Assembly (NCBI GenBank): GCA_013286765.1
Contig: JABDFB010000005.1
Location: forward strand, 1-45,901
DNA length: 45,901 nt
DNA from: Deltaproteobacteria bacterium
GTDB lineage: Bacteria; Bdellovibrionota; UBA1018
Direction of reading: 5' to 3'
Part shown: piece after piece, positions 7,956 to 16,679 of the stretch
Position numbering within the stretch: position 1 is the first letter of the stretch
Layout of the letters: each line of letters starts with the position of its first letter
The notes under the pieces: generated by a model
Database searches by the model: none
Told to the model about the DNA's origin: nothing
What the model saw: only the letters and a program-made list of their open reading frames with translations
Position numbers and translations under genes: made by a program

Positions 7956-8711
7956 GTGGGATGTCTATTTTTTTCGAGAACTTCAATAGCTATTCTTTTC
8001 AGTGCCGCAAACCTCTTTCCTTCCGTTTACGCGACCCAGTTTGCACCGCAGCCTTTTCCACAATACGTCTCAGAGGCACCGATTATGGTTCGCGGCAAAG
8101 TAGGCTCCAGTTACTCTGACTGGAGTACGACCGCAGATTCTTCTCGCCAAATTTTTACTTTCTATGAACTTTCGGTAAGTGAGGTACTGAAAGGTGAGTT
8201 ATCCCATCGAACGATCACCATTCGTGAATTCGGCGGCGAAAAAGACGGCATCGGAATGCAGATCCCTGGAACATCACAATTTTCAAAGGACGAAGATGTT
8301 GTTGTGTTCCTGTCGAAACAGTCGGATGGAAGTTATCAGGTTCAGGGCATGACAATGGGAAAACTCGATGTACAAATCGACACGAACGGCGAAGAATATC
8401 TCGCAGGTGCAGCTATTAATAACTCGGTCTTTATTCCAGGAGAATTTCCAAAAAAATGGACTTTGCAAGACGTACGAACATTGATTAAGCAGCAGCAAGC
8501 AGATGAACAAGCAAAGATATCTCGTAATCCAGGGCATGCCGAACAACGCCCCCCTCAAAACCCTGCCGTACATACTCCCAGAGAAGCGGCACCTCAATTG
8601 CAGCCAGAGGCCCAGGAGGATCTATCTTCCCGAAGAAGGCTGCTCATCGGTAGCTTAGCTGTCGCCGCAGCATTCCTCGTTGGATTTTTGATCCGATGGC
8701 GAAGAAAATAG
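7956..8711 (+). CDS. Exported protein with C-terminal membrane anchor, unknown function
   Basis: A 251-residue protein with a signal peptide ending near VYA (about 26), a beta-rich domain (about 40-165) without a motif I recognise, a Gln/Pro-rich linker and a C-terminal transmembrane helix (about 228-245) with a basic tail RWRRK. This layout suggests a periplasmic or surface domain anchored in the inner membrane. The only start in this frame is GTG at 7956, with no convincing ribosome site. One T fewer in the T7 run at 7968-7974 would instead join the frame to the ATG at 7961 (reading MSIFSRTS), a more usual start. It is followed 72 nt later by the metalloprotease gene and is probably co-transcribed with it. 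Confidence 0.65.
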   Translation: MGCLFFSRTSIAILFSAANLFPSVYATQFAPQPFPQYVSEAPIMVRGKVGSSYSDWSTTADSSRQIFTFYELSVSEVLKGELSHRTITIREFGGEKDGIGMQIPGTSQFSKDEDVVVFLSKQSDGSYQVQGMTMGKLDVQIDTNGEEYLAGAAINNSVFIPGEFPKKWTLQDVRTLIKQQQADEQAKISRNPGHAEQRPPQNPAVHTPREAAPQLQPEAQEDLSSRRRLLIGSLAVAAAFLVGFLIRWRRK

Positions 8712-8714
8712 CGC

Positions 8715-8759
8715 TGTGAAATAGGCTGAACTGGCCTGTGAGCTAGCCGATCTTTCACA
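8715..8759 (+). other. Imperfect hairpin between the anchored protein and metalloprotease genes
   Basis: An imperfect stem (TGTGAAA..AGGCT against AGCCGA.CTTTCACA) fills most of the 72-nt gap. It lacks a T run, so it may act as an mRNA-processing or attenuation hairpin rather than a terminator. Confidence 0.3.
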
Positions 8760-8783
8760 AAGGAACGATAGAGGATCTCAAGG

Positions 8784-10760
8784 ATGGGACGGGTCTTGGT
8801 GATACTCACACTAGTCACGTTATTTATGTGGTTAGCGTTAACTAATCCCCTTCTTCAAAACGCTCAGGCGTTTATTCCCTCAGTAACTTCCACAGGAAAA
8901 CAACTCCGCTGGGATCTTCCGATTCATCTCAATTTAATTGGCAACCCGACCAACCGTTCCAACCTCAGCGAGAAAAGCTTCTTCAACGCCGTCGTTTCCA
9001 GTTTGAGACAGTGGCAAAAGGCATCGGGACAGGTATTTAGTTTTGACTACTGGCAAGGAAGCGACAGGAAACTCTATCCGACCAAAGTGGCTCTCGACGG
9101 GGTTTCGACCATCTTTTTTGCGTCCGCAGCACCCGAACCCATTCCTCAGATTTCACCGAACGTATTAGGACTCACCCAAGTTTGGTATGACAACGAAAGC
9201 GGACAGATTCAAGAGGTCGATATTATTCTCAACGACATCAACTTCATCTTTACAGATGACCCAACGGATACGTCCGGGTACGGCTCTGAGCAATCGACTG
9301 CTTCGCGCTACCGCACTCATGTTTTTGTTCAAAATGTCATCACCCATGAGCTAGGGCATGTTCAGGGGCTCTCCCACAGCGGTGGTTTACAATCTTCCAT
9401 GCTATTTATGGAGTCGCCAGAACAAGCTTATTTGGGCTGTGACGAGCTTGCCGCTGCACTCACCATTTATTCTCCGAGAGAATCACAAGAAAAATTGGGC
9501 TCCGTATCAGGCAGAATTTCTTTTCAAGATGGCTCACCTGTTTATGGTGCCCACGTTCTCGCGATTTCTCAGGTTCGCGGAACGGTATTAGCAACCGCTT
9601 TAACAGATTCTAAAGGAAAATACGCAGTGCGTGGCCTCGAACCTGGAAACTACTACCTCATGGCCGAACCATTTTATGCGGGACCAAGTGCCCTTTCGAC
9701 TTACTTTGCAGACATAAACGTCAAGGTCTGCCCGGGCGAAACTCCCTTCAACCGAAAATTCCTCACTCAAGACGACAGCCATGTTCTTACCCAGCTTTCC
9801 GTATCTCCAAACCACTCCACTACCGCTCCTCCCCTAGTGGTCCAATGTCGACCTGCGGACGAAACCCTGGCTTCAGTTCCAAATTCGTCCATTTTGAAAA
9901 GAGGGATAGTACCGGAAATTCATCTCAACCCCAATCAGCAGCAGAATTTCGGAATCGTTGAACAGCTAGACTTTACCGAAGAGCAGGTTTTCAAGATTTC
10001 TGGTGTTTCCGGAAATCTTCAAATCTACGTCTTGGCGTACAGCATTTATTCTCCGATTCGAGCTTCGCTCGTTTTATATGATTCAGAAGGGTTGGAAGTC
10101 CGGCTCCGAAAACTCGATCCAAGCTATACAGGGGACTCGGGTTTCATTAACTACGACTCTTCCATCGAGGCAAATGACCTTCCAGACGGAACTTACTTCT
10201 TGAAAATTTCGAGCACCAGACTCAGACCCTATCAATACCCAGCTGGCCCCATCGCTCTAGATTCGACCCCTTATGTTGTTTTGCTTGGAACTTCGACTCA
10301 TGCCTCATTGTCCAGACCTTCCCTGGTCTCCTATTTTCCTGAAAACGCACGATGCCGATTACCCGATGATTCTAGTCCATATCAAAGCCCTACGTCTCAA
10401 CCACCCTCGCCTTCCTTAAAACAATCTGGTTCGGGAATAGGATTTTGCTCCTCTAGCCCCAGTGGTGGGACAAGTCACGCCCTTCGTTCCTCAAATACTT
10501 ACCTTCGATTGGCAAACATTTTCAGTTGGGCCTTACCCTGGTTATTTATTTTTGGAGTCGCTCTGGTTCGCCTCGTCCATAAGCGCAGCTTCGCTCTATC
10601 CCGCTTGCGAACTACTATGGGGAGCGCTATCCTAAAAATATGGCAAGAGTGCTGGCAAAAACTGCAGTTTGTTTATCTTGGTTTTTTGCACTTTTTATAT
10701 ACGCTGCGTCATCACATAACGCCGCACAGGCAGAAATTAAGAAAGAAAGCATTTTCGTAG
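8784..10760 (+). CDS. Matrixin-type zinc metalloprotease, membrane-anchored
   Basis: A 658-residue exported protease. A signal peptide (1-29, ending AQA) is followed by a catalytic domain with the metzincin motif THELGHVQGLSH (His188, Glu189, His192, His198) and a downstream Met-turn candidate (SSMLFM, 205-209). Residues about 240-310 form a carboxypeptidase-regulatory-like beta domain (GSVSGRISFQDG...YAVRGLEPGNYYL), and 380-510 resemble a pre-peptidase C-terminal domain. A Ser/Pro-rich linker leads to a transmembrane helix (about 576-595) and a basic tail. It probably cleaves proteins outside the inner membrane or at the cell surface. The ATG has GAGG upstream. Its last 121 nt overlap the next gene, which is unusual and discussed as a finding. 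Confidence 0.85.
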   Translation: MGRVLVILTLVTLFMWLALTNPLLQNAQAFIPSVTSTGKQLRWDLPIHLNLIGNPTNRSNLSEKSFFNAVVSSLRQWQKASGQVFSFDYWQGSDRKLYPTKVALDGVSTIFFASAAPEPIPQISPNVLGLTQVWYDNESGQIQEVDIILNDINFIFTDDPTDTSGYGSEQSTASRYRTHVFVQNVITHELGHVQGLSHSGGLQSSMLFMESPEQAYLGCDELAAALTIYSPRESQEKLGSVSGRISFQDGSPVYGAHVLAISQVRGTVLATALTDSKGKYAVRGLEPGNYYLMAEPFYAGPSALSTYFADINVKVCPGETPFNRKFLTQDDSHVLTQLSVSPNHSTTAPPLVVQCRPADETLASVPNSSILKRGIVPEIHLNPNQQQNFGIVEQLDFTEEQVFKISGVSGNLQIYVLAYSIYSPIRASLVLYDSEGLEVRLRKLDPSYTGDSGFINYDSSIEANDLPDGTYFLKISSTRLRPYQYPAGPIALDSTPYVVLLGTSTHASLSRPSLVSYFPENARCRLPDDSSPYQSPTSQPPSPSLKQSGSGIGFCSSSPSGGTSHALRSSNTYLRLANIFSWALPWLFIFGVALVRLVHKRSFALSRLRTTMGSAILKIWQECWQKLQFVYLGFLHFLYTLRHHITPHRQKLRKKAFS

Positions 10761-11212
10761 CCTCTAACATTAAAAACAACGCCTATATTAGAGAAGGCCT
10801 CTTCACCGGCGGCGATCGAACTACGGACCAAATAGCCATTCAGAATATTAGACGTTCTTCAAACAAGCGTTTCGAACGCATTGTGATTGATCTCAAAAAG
10901 CTCATTAACCTCAAACCGCTTGATCTCCAACATCCTCCTTACTTCCAGGCCGCATTACATCCCAAAGGAGATCGTCTCGTAATTACTTTATGGGGAAATC
11001 CGCAGCTCAGTTTTAATGCTAAGAAGGTAGCCAGCGCTTTCAAGCGAAGCTCCATTATTAAGTCGATTCGGTTGTTGCCTAAACTGGAAGACGATTCTTG
11101 GACCTTCTATCTCGACCTTAAACCTGGTTCTTTGGTTGAGGTTTTTGAATTGTCTCAACCTGTGAGAATCATTGTAGATATCAAGAAGGGTCATTCCTTT
11201 AGTGGGGGATAG
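10640..11212 (+). CDS. Exported AMIN-like domain protein
   Basis: A 190-residue protein with a good signal peptide (core SWFFALFIYAA, cleavage after AQA about 31). The mature part has the repeated strand pattern typical of AMIN domains: ERIVIDLKKL, DRLVITLWGN, and a closing PVRIIVDIKKG. AMIN domains direct amidases and secretin proteins to peptidoglycan, so a cell-wall-associated role is likely. No catalytic domain follows. The start at ATG 10640 lies inside the metalloprotease gene, and no later start would keep the signal peptide, so a long overlap seems real unless the upstream frame is wrong. Confidence 0.6.
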   Translation: MARVLAKTAVCLSWFFALFIYAASSHNAAQAEIKKESIFVASNIKNNAYIREGLFTGGDRTTDQIAIQNIRRSSNKRFERIVIDLKKLINLKPLDLQHPPYFQAALHPKGDRLVITLWGNPQLSFNAKKVASAFKRSSIIKSIRLLPKLEDDSWTFYLDLKPGSLVEVFELSQPVRIIVDIKKGHSFSGG

Positions 11213-11216
11213 GGAT

Positions 11217-11329
11217 CCGGCTAGCAATGTAGTCCACTTTTTGCGAGATTCACAACAGCCATGGATGGCGAATGTTGTGAAAAATCACGAGGTTTGCTCT
11301 CGCAAAAAGTGAACTGCATTGCCAACCGG
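11217..11329. repeat. Long palindromic element upstream of lon
   Basis: Two 31-nt arms, 11217-11247 and 11299-11329, are reverse complements with four mismatches, all transitions. A second dyad (TTCACAACA / TGTTGTGAA, 11249-11257 and 11273-11281) nests in the loop, with GCCATGGATGGC at the centre. No T run follows either arm. This looks like a small palindromic repeat or miniature element rather than a simple terminator, though it may end transcription of the metalloprotease group. Confidence 0.7.
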
Positions 11330-11378
11330 GGGTTCCCTCAAACTTGCCAAAAGGGTAAGTAGTACCCATCATTTTAAA

Positions 11379-13910
11379 ATGAGCCCAAAAGATTCCCAAA
11401 AAGATTCTCCAAAGGATTCTCCGAAAGAGACTAGTGTCGAAGAAGTTAAAGCGCCTGCCAAATCGGGTAACCTAATTCCGCAGGATCAGATTTTGCCGCC
11501 CAATCTTTTTATCCTGCCGACGAATAGTCCGATTGTCTTTCCGACACTACTCGCTCCGCTTCTCATTACCCACCCGCGATATGTATCGATGATTGAGGAA
11601 GCCATCAATCGACAACGGATGATTGGTCTTCTGCTTACTCGCGATGGGGATGTCACAGATGATATCAAACCTGAAAATCTTTACGATATCGGTGTCGCAG
11701 TCAAAATTATTAAGCGACTCAAAATGCCTGACGGTTCGGTGAATTTGCTCGTCCATAGTATGAAACGTTTCCGAAGCCGTAGAGTTCTGTCCATTCAACC
11801 CTACCTCGTCGTGGAAACCGAGTATCTCGACGATATCAATGAAAAATCCACTGAGATGGACGCTTTGACTCGCTCGGTCATTAGCCATGTAAAAAAGCTG
11901 TCTGAGATTAATCCCTTTTTTACAGAGGAAATGCGATTAGCCATGATCAATGCGCCCGGCGCAGGTACAGTCGCAGATCTAGTTGCGTTTGCGTTGACTC
12001 TCCAAAAATCGGACGCTCAAGATTTTTTGGAAACGCTTTCGGTCAAATCACGATTTGAAAAATTGCTCACCCACTTAAAACGGGAACAAGATGTCGCGGA
12101 CCTACAAAGAAAAATCAATGATGAAGTCAATACAAAGCTCACCAAACTTCAACGTGAGTTCTTCTTAAAAGAACAGCTAAGGACAATTAAAAAAGAGTTA
12201 GGCGTCGAAATCGAAGGAAAAGACAAATCAGCTAAGACTTTCCGTGAAAAAATCGAAGCTGCAGGAATGCCTGAAGAAGCGAAGAAAGCCGCACTCGAAG
12301 AAGTTGAAAAATTTGAATCACTCTCGGAAAATTCTCCGGAATTTAATATTTCTCGAACCTATTTGGAAACACTTTGCGCACTTCCCTGGAACAAAGAAAC
12401 GAACGACAATCTAGATATTCATCACGCAAAGTCCATCCTAGATTCCGAGCACTACGGCCTTGAAAAAGTGAAGGAACGCATTCTGGAGTTCTTAGCCGTA
12501 AAAAAACTCAAGGCAGATCAAAAAGGTTCGATCATCTGCTTAGTCGGACCGCCAGGCGTTGGTAAAACCTCTGTCGGAAAATCGATTGCAAAAACCTTGG
12601 GCAGAAATTTCTTCCGATTTTCACTCGGTGGGATGAGAGACGAAGCTGAGATTAAGGGACATCGGCGCACCTACATCGGAGCCATGCCGGGAAAATTTAT
12701 CCAGGGTTTGAAACGAGCTGGCACTAAGAACGCGGTTTTGATGTTGGACGAAATCGATAAGCTGGGACAGAGTTTTCAGGGCGATCCAGCAAGTGCTTTG
12801 CTCGAGGTTTTAGACCCAGAACAGAATTCTGCATTTTTAGATCATTATCTGGATATACCGTTCGATCTTTCTAAAATTCTTTTTATTACTACTGCAAATA
12901 CTACAGCGACCATACTTCCACCTCTCTTAGATCGAATGGAAATTATCGAACTCCCCGGCTACACGCTGGAGGAAAAAGAAAATATTGCTGTTCGCTATGT
13001 TATTCCCAAGGAACTGGAAACGAACGGACTAAAACCAAATCAGCTTAAAATTGAGGCAAAAGCCCTCCGAAAATTGATGACGGATTATGCACGAGAACCC
13101 GGCCTACGTTCTTTGCAAAAGCTTATCAACCGGATTGCCAGAAAGGCGGCAGCACAAATAGTTAGTGCCGATCCAAATATTCCGCAAAAGACCATCTTCG
13201 TCCGAGAGAACGATTTGGTCACTTGGCTAGGACCGAAACGCTATTATAACGAGGTCGCTGAACGCATCGTTTCACCAGGAATTGTTGTAGGACTTGCTTG
13301 GACTGCGCAAGGTGGTGAAATCTTATTTGTCGAAGCAACCGATGTTCCTGGCACTGGGAGTCTAAAGCTTACTGGACAGATGGGTGAAGTCATGACCGAA
13401 AGTGCGAATATCGCGTGGACCTATGCCAAAAAGAAAGCAGTCGCTGAGAACCTCATCGATATGAAATATCTGAAGCGAAACGACATCCATCTTCATATTC
13501 CCGCCGGAGCGATTCCAAAAGACGGACCTTCCGCGGGGATTACGATGGCAACCGCTCTTTACTCTCTTCTATCTGGCCGTAAGTCGAAACAAAAAATCGC
13601 CATGACAGGGGAACTCTCTCTCGTCGGCAAAGTTCTACCAGTTGGTGGAATTAAGGAAAAGATTTTGGGAGCCAAACGTGCCGGAATTCAGACCATTATT
13701 CTGCCGAAATTGAACGAAAAGGATATTCAAGACGTACCCGAGTACGGGCTAAAGGGTATTGAAATCAAATATGTCAGCCATGTTGACGAAGTCTTTGACA
13801 TAGTTTTGAATCCACCGATAAAAAAGAAGGGGCCCGAGGCATCTCCCCATAAGGTTAAATCGAAAGCTGCGGATATTCAGCCTGGGCTAAGAATGAAAAA
13901 TCTCAAATAA
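11379..13910 (+). CDS. lon: ATP-dependent protease Lon
   Basis: Lon is a cytosolic AAA+ serine protease that degrades misfolded and regulatory proteins. The domains are in order: an N-terminal substrate domain, an AAA+ module with Walker A GPPGVGKT (about 389-396) and Walker B VLMLDEIDK, and a protease domain with Ser718 in KDGPSAG and a Lys about 43 residues later in GGIKEK. The frame is open from a TTG at 11319, but that codon lies in the palindromic element; the ATG at 11379 gives a normal 843-residue product. The first 20 residues hold a tandem SPKDS repeat (from repeated AAAGATTC units) unlike other Lon N-termini. It is the only gene on this strand here and converges on rpoZ across a shared hairpin. 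Confidence 0.97.
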   Translation: MSPKDSQKDSPKDSPKETSVEEVKAPAKSGNLIPQDQILPPNLFILPTNSPIVFPTLLAPLLITHPRYVSMIEEAINRQRMIGLLLTRDGDVTDDIKPENLYDIGVAVKIIKRLKMPDGSVNLLVHSMKRFRSRRVLSIQPYLVVETEYLDDINEKSTEMDALTRSVISHVKKLSEINPFFTEEMRLAMINAPGAGTVADLVAFALTLQKSDAQDFLETLSVKSRFEKLLTHLKREQDVADLQRKINDEVNTKLTKLQREFFLKEQLRTIKKELGVEIEGKDKSAKTFREKIEAAGMPEEAKKAALEEVEKFESLSENSPEFNISRTYLETLCALPWNKETNDNLDIHHAKSILDSEHYGLEKVKERILEFLAVKKLKADQKGSIICLVGPPGVGKTSVGKSIAKTLGRNFFRFSLGGMRDEAEIKGHRRTYIGAMPGKFIQGLKRAGTKNAVLMLDEIDKLGQSFQGDPASALLEVLDPEQNSAFLDHYLDIPFDLSKILFITTANTTATILPPLLDRMEIIELPGYTLEEKENIAVRYVIPKELETNGLKPNQLKIEAKALRKLMTDYAREPGLRSLQKLINRIARKAAAQIVSADPNIPQKTIFVRENDLVTWLGPKRYYNEVAERIVSPGIVVGLAWTAQGGEILFVEATDVPGTGSLKLTGQMGEVMTESANIAWTYAKKKAVAENLIDMKYLKRNDIHLHIPAGAIPKDGPSAGITMATALYSLLSGRKSKQKIAMTGELSLVGKVLPVGGIKEKILGAKRAGIQTIILPKLNEKDIQDVPEYGLKGIEIKYVSHVDEVFDIVLNPPIKKKGPEASPHKVKSKAADIQPGLRMKNLK

Positions 13911-13917
13911 TGCCGAG

Positions 13918-13960
13918 GCGAACGAGAAATGGCCCGCAACTGTGCTCATTTCTTGTTCGC
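13918..13960 (+). terminator. Hairpin between convergent lon and rpoZ
   Basis: A 14-bp stem with a single G/T position (GCGAACGAGAAATG / CATTTCTTGTTCGC) and a 15-nt loop starts 8 nt after the lon stop and ends 27 nt from the rpoZ stop. Plus-strand sequence after it is TTTGCT, a weak T tract. It probably ends lon and may serve rpoZ from the other side. Confidence 0.65.
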
Positions 13961-13987
13961 TTTGCTATGCTGAGATTTCGTAGGATC

Positions 13988-14221
13988 TTAGTTTGAAAGT
14001 TCTGGAAGGTCGTCCGAAGCGGCATTTCCCGGTCCATGCATGACGGGCCTTACTTTGCCTGCGGCGACTTCGCGAAGAGCCGTCACAATAACTCTATTTT
14101 TGCTCTTCACTGTGGGTTCGGCGCCTTTATAAAGCTGTCTGGCGCGTTTGGTCGCCAAATGCACTAGCTCATACATATTATCAACGTTCTTAAGACAGTC
14201 TTCAATTGTAATTCGAGCCAT
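13988..14221 (-). CDS. rpoZ: DNA-directed RNA polymerase omega subunit
   Basis: A 77-residue omega subunit, which stabilises the beta' subunit of RNA polymerase and helps bind ppGpp in many proteobacteria. The family signature runs from [10 protein letters not shown] through [16 protein letters not shown] to the conserved [17 protein letters not shown]. Length fits. It closes the minus-strand gene string after fadD (55-nt gap). Confidence 0.93.
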   Translation of the reverse strand: MARITIEDCLKNVDNMYELVHLATKRARQLYKGAEPTVKSKNRVIVTALREVAAGKVRPVMHGPGNAASDDLPELSN

Positions 14222-14276
14222 GGATCACTCCCTGATTAACGGAACCAACTAACCACTATTAAACGATCATAGATAA

Positions 14277-16169
14277 CTATCGAATAACTCGTACAGAGTC
14301 AAGTCGACCCTGCCCGGCGCCATCTTCGTAAAGCCGATCTAACTCCGATTTAAATTTTCGGTTCACAAAGCTCCTTCGAACCTTGAGCGACGGAGTCAAT
14401 TCGCCCCCTTCAATCGTGAATTCCTGGGGCAAGATCATAAATTTCTTAATTGTCTCATACTTAGCCAATTGCTTGTTTACATCGTCAATCGTCCTTTGGG
14501 CGAGGGCGATAATCTTGGGGTGGCGAATCAACTCACTATATTCGCTAAATAGGATGTGATTGCTATTAGCATATTGAACAATTTTCTCATTGTCCAAAGT
14601 CACAAGCGCCGTTAGATAAGGGCGTCTATCCCCATGAACCATTAATTGATTAATCAACTTATGTGATTTAGCTAGGTTTTCAATCTTCTGTGGAGCAATA
14701 TTCTTTCCCCCACTCGTAATAATCAGATCTTTCTTTCGATCGGTAATATAGAGAAACCCGTCCTCATCAAAATGTCCAATATCTCCTGTATGAAACCATC
14801 CGTCCACAAGGGCTTCTTTAGTTTCCTTGGGCATTTTATAATAGCCTGAAAATAGCTTTCTTGATTTAACGAGGATCTCGCCATCTTCAGCGATCTTAAT
14901 GCTTACCTCTGGCAGCGGTCGACCCACAGAACCAAATTTTGCTTGACCGGGAGCATTGAGACAGACAGGAGCAGACGTCTCGGTTAAGCCGTAGCCTTCC
15001 AGAATTTGGATACCTACCACATTTAGGAATTCCGCAATTTCTTTTGCTAAAGGTGCCCCTCCGCAGACAGCGTATTTAAGTTTGCCTCCAAATTTCTGGA
15101 TCACTCCCCGAAAAACTAGAGCCTTGGCGGCCTGATACTCCACCGTATCGATAATGCCAGGTCTTTTTCCCGCACTGACGGCCTCATAAAAACGATTTCC
15201 CGCATTGACGGCCCTATGAAAGATTTCTTTTTGAATTTTTGGAAACGTTTCCACCATCCCATGAATGCGGCTATACGTTTTTTCGAAAACACGCGGAACG
15301 GCAAAGATTAGCGTAGGATGGATCTCAGCCATATTTACCATAATCTTTTCCAAGCTCTCCGCGAAAACTTGCTTCCAGCCAAATGCGTAGACGGCCATAG
15401 ATTCAATTTTTCCAAAGATATGCGAAAACGGGAGAAAAGTGAGCGCTACTTCCTTTCGAAAATCCAAGGATTTATGGAAAATCGCTGCGCAGTCCTCCAG
15501 AGTACTCATTATATTTTCATGAGTCAGCATCACACCTTTTGGTACCCCTGTGGTTCCGGACGTATAACAAATAGTGATAAGGTCTTTAGGATTGGCACTC
15601 GCCAAATCGCGCTCGAATTTAGCCGGATCTTCTTGCTCCGTTCGCCGACCTAGTTCTTTTACCGCCTGAAGCGTTAAGACATCCCCAAAAATATCGGAAT
15701 ATTTTGCTCGCAGCGACATCGCAGAGGGCTCAATCGCTATTATTTTCTGAAGGAGCGGCAGAGAGGACTTCTTTTGAAGGACTTTTTCTAATTGCGCAGT
15801 ATTCTCAACGATAATCACCTTGGCTTCGGAGTGATCAATGATAAATGCCGCTTCCTCGATAGTGTTTGAAGCGTAAATGGGAATAGTTACTCCTCGTGCA
15901 CCTAAAACTGCCATATCGCAAAGAGACCATTCAATACGAGTATTCGCCAAGATCGCAACTTTTTCGCCGGGCTTCACACCTAAGTGCGATAGCCCAAAAG
16001 AAATCAACTTACATTCTTTAAAGAATTTCTGATAACTCATCTGGGCCCATTGTCCCACCTGTCCCATTTCCGAATAAGTTGGCTTAAACTGAAAAGCCAG
16101 GCTGTAGGGGGTTGACCGCACGCGTTCAAGAAATGTTTGTGTAATGGTTGGTCTAATAATGGGTTCCAT
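14277..16169 (-). CDS. Long-chain fatty acid-CoA ligase (FadD/FAA type)
   Basis: A 631-residue AMP-forming acyl-CoA synthetase. It activates fatty acids through an acyl-adenylate. The AMP-binding signature TSGTTGVPKG is near residue 204, followed by GYGLTET and the WFHTGDIG hinge region. The C-terminal subdomain is complete. Two ATGs are close together; the second (16169) has GGAAG six bases upstream, whereas the first (16175) has no spacing, so 16169 is chosen. It follows smpB with 2 nt between stop and start. With the FadL-type channel upstream it makes a fatty-acid uptake and activation pair in the same gene string. Confidence 0.92.
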   Translation of the reverse strand: MEPIIRPTITQTFLERVRSTPYSLAFQFKPTYSEMGQVGQWAQMSYQKFFKECKLISFGLSHLGVKPGEKVAILANTRIEWSLCDMAVLGARGVTIPIYASNTIEEAAFIIDHSEAKVIIVENTAQLEKVLQKKSSLPLLQKIIAIEPSAMSLRAKYSDIFGDVLTLQAVKELGRRTEQEDPAKFERDLASANPKDLITICYTSGTTGVPKGVMLTHENIMSTLEDCAAIFHKSLDFRKEVALTFLPFSHIFGKIESMAVYAFGWKQVFAESLEKIMVNMAEIHPTLIFAVPRVFEKTYSRIHGMVETFPKIQKEIFHRAVNAGNRFYEAVSAGKRPGIIDTVEYQAAKALVFRGVIQKFGGKLKYAVCGGAPLAKEIAEFLNVVGIQILEGYGLTETSAPVCLNAPGQAKFGSVGRPLPEVSIKIAEDGEILVKSRKLFSGYYKMPKETKEALVDGWFHTGDIGHFDEDGFLYITDRKKDLIITSGGKNIAPQKIENLAKSHKLINQLMVHGDRRPYLTALVTLDNEKIVQYANSNHILFSEYSELIRHPKIIALAQRTIDDVNKQLAKYETIKKFMILPQEFTIEGGELTPSLKVRRSFVNRKFKSELDRLYEDGAGQGRLDSVRVIR

Positions 16170-16171
16170 GA

Positions 16172-16663
16172 TCATCTTCCTTTACGTTTCATTGCAACGT
16201 CCATCTCACGTTGCGCTGTTTTTCTTTTGATGTCGTCTCGTCTGTCGTAAAGTTTTTTCCCTTTGCCCAGCCCTAGCTCCACTTTGACAAGTCCTTTTTT
16301 AAAATAGAGCCGAATCGGAATAACTGATATTCCTTTTTGAACAATGGCACCGTAAACTTTTTCGAGTTGATAGTGATGGAGCAAAATCTTTCGTTTTCTA
16401 AGCGGGTCATGATTCCAGATATTACCGTGGGAATATGGCGCAATATGCGCATTCACCAGCCATGCTTCAAAACTCTTGCCGCTGGATTGAACGTCTACAA
16501 AGGAATCTTTAAGATTAGGCGTTTGATTTCTGAGGCTCTTCACTTCCGTGCCTGCTAGAACCAGTCCTGCCTCAACGACTTCCTGAATTGTGTAGTGAGC
16601 ACGCGCAGCCGAGTTTGTTGCAATTAACTTCTCCCCCTCGTTTTTCACCTGCGTCTTTGTCAT
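16172..16663 (-). CDS. smpB: SsrA-binding protein SmpB
   Basis: SmpB delivers tmRNA to stalled ribosomes in trans-translation. The 163-residue sequence shows the beta-barrel signatures AGTEVKSLR, NAHIAPYSHGN and HDPLRKRKILLH and the basic C-terminal tail (YDRRDDIKRKTAQREM...KRKGR) that reads the mRNA channel. It lies 16 nt after the fadL-like gene and immediately before the acyl-CoA ligase gene, so all three are probably co-transcribed. tmRNA itself is not in the window. Confidence 0.96.
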   Translation of the reverse strand: MTKTQVKNEGEKLIATNSAARAHYTIQEVVEAGLVLAGTEVKSLRNQTPNLKDSFVDVQSSGKSFEAWLVNAHIAPYSHGNIWNHDPLRKRKILLHHYQLEKVYGAIVQKGISVIPIRLYFKKGLVKVELGLGKGKKLYDRRDDIKRKTAQREMDVAMKRKGR

Positions 16664-16679
16664 GTTTTAATTCCAACAG

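Noticed and set aside
7922..8119. Short plus-strand frame from ATG 7922
   Set aside because: It runs in another frame over the start of the anchored exported protein and has no signal peptide or domain.
11319..11378. Upstream TTG start for lon
   Set aside because: It falls inside the palindromic element, has no ribosome site and adds 20 residues not typical for Lon; the ATG at 11379 is used.
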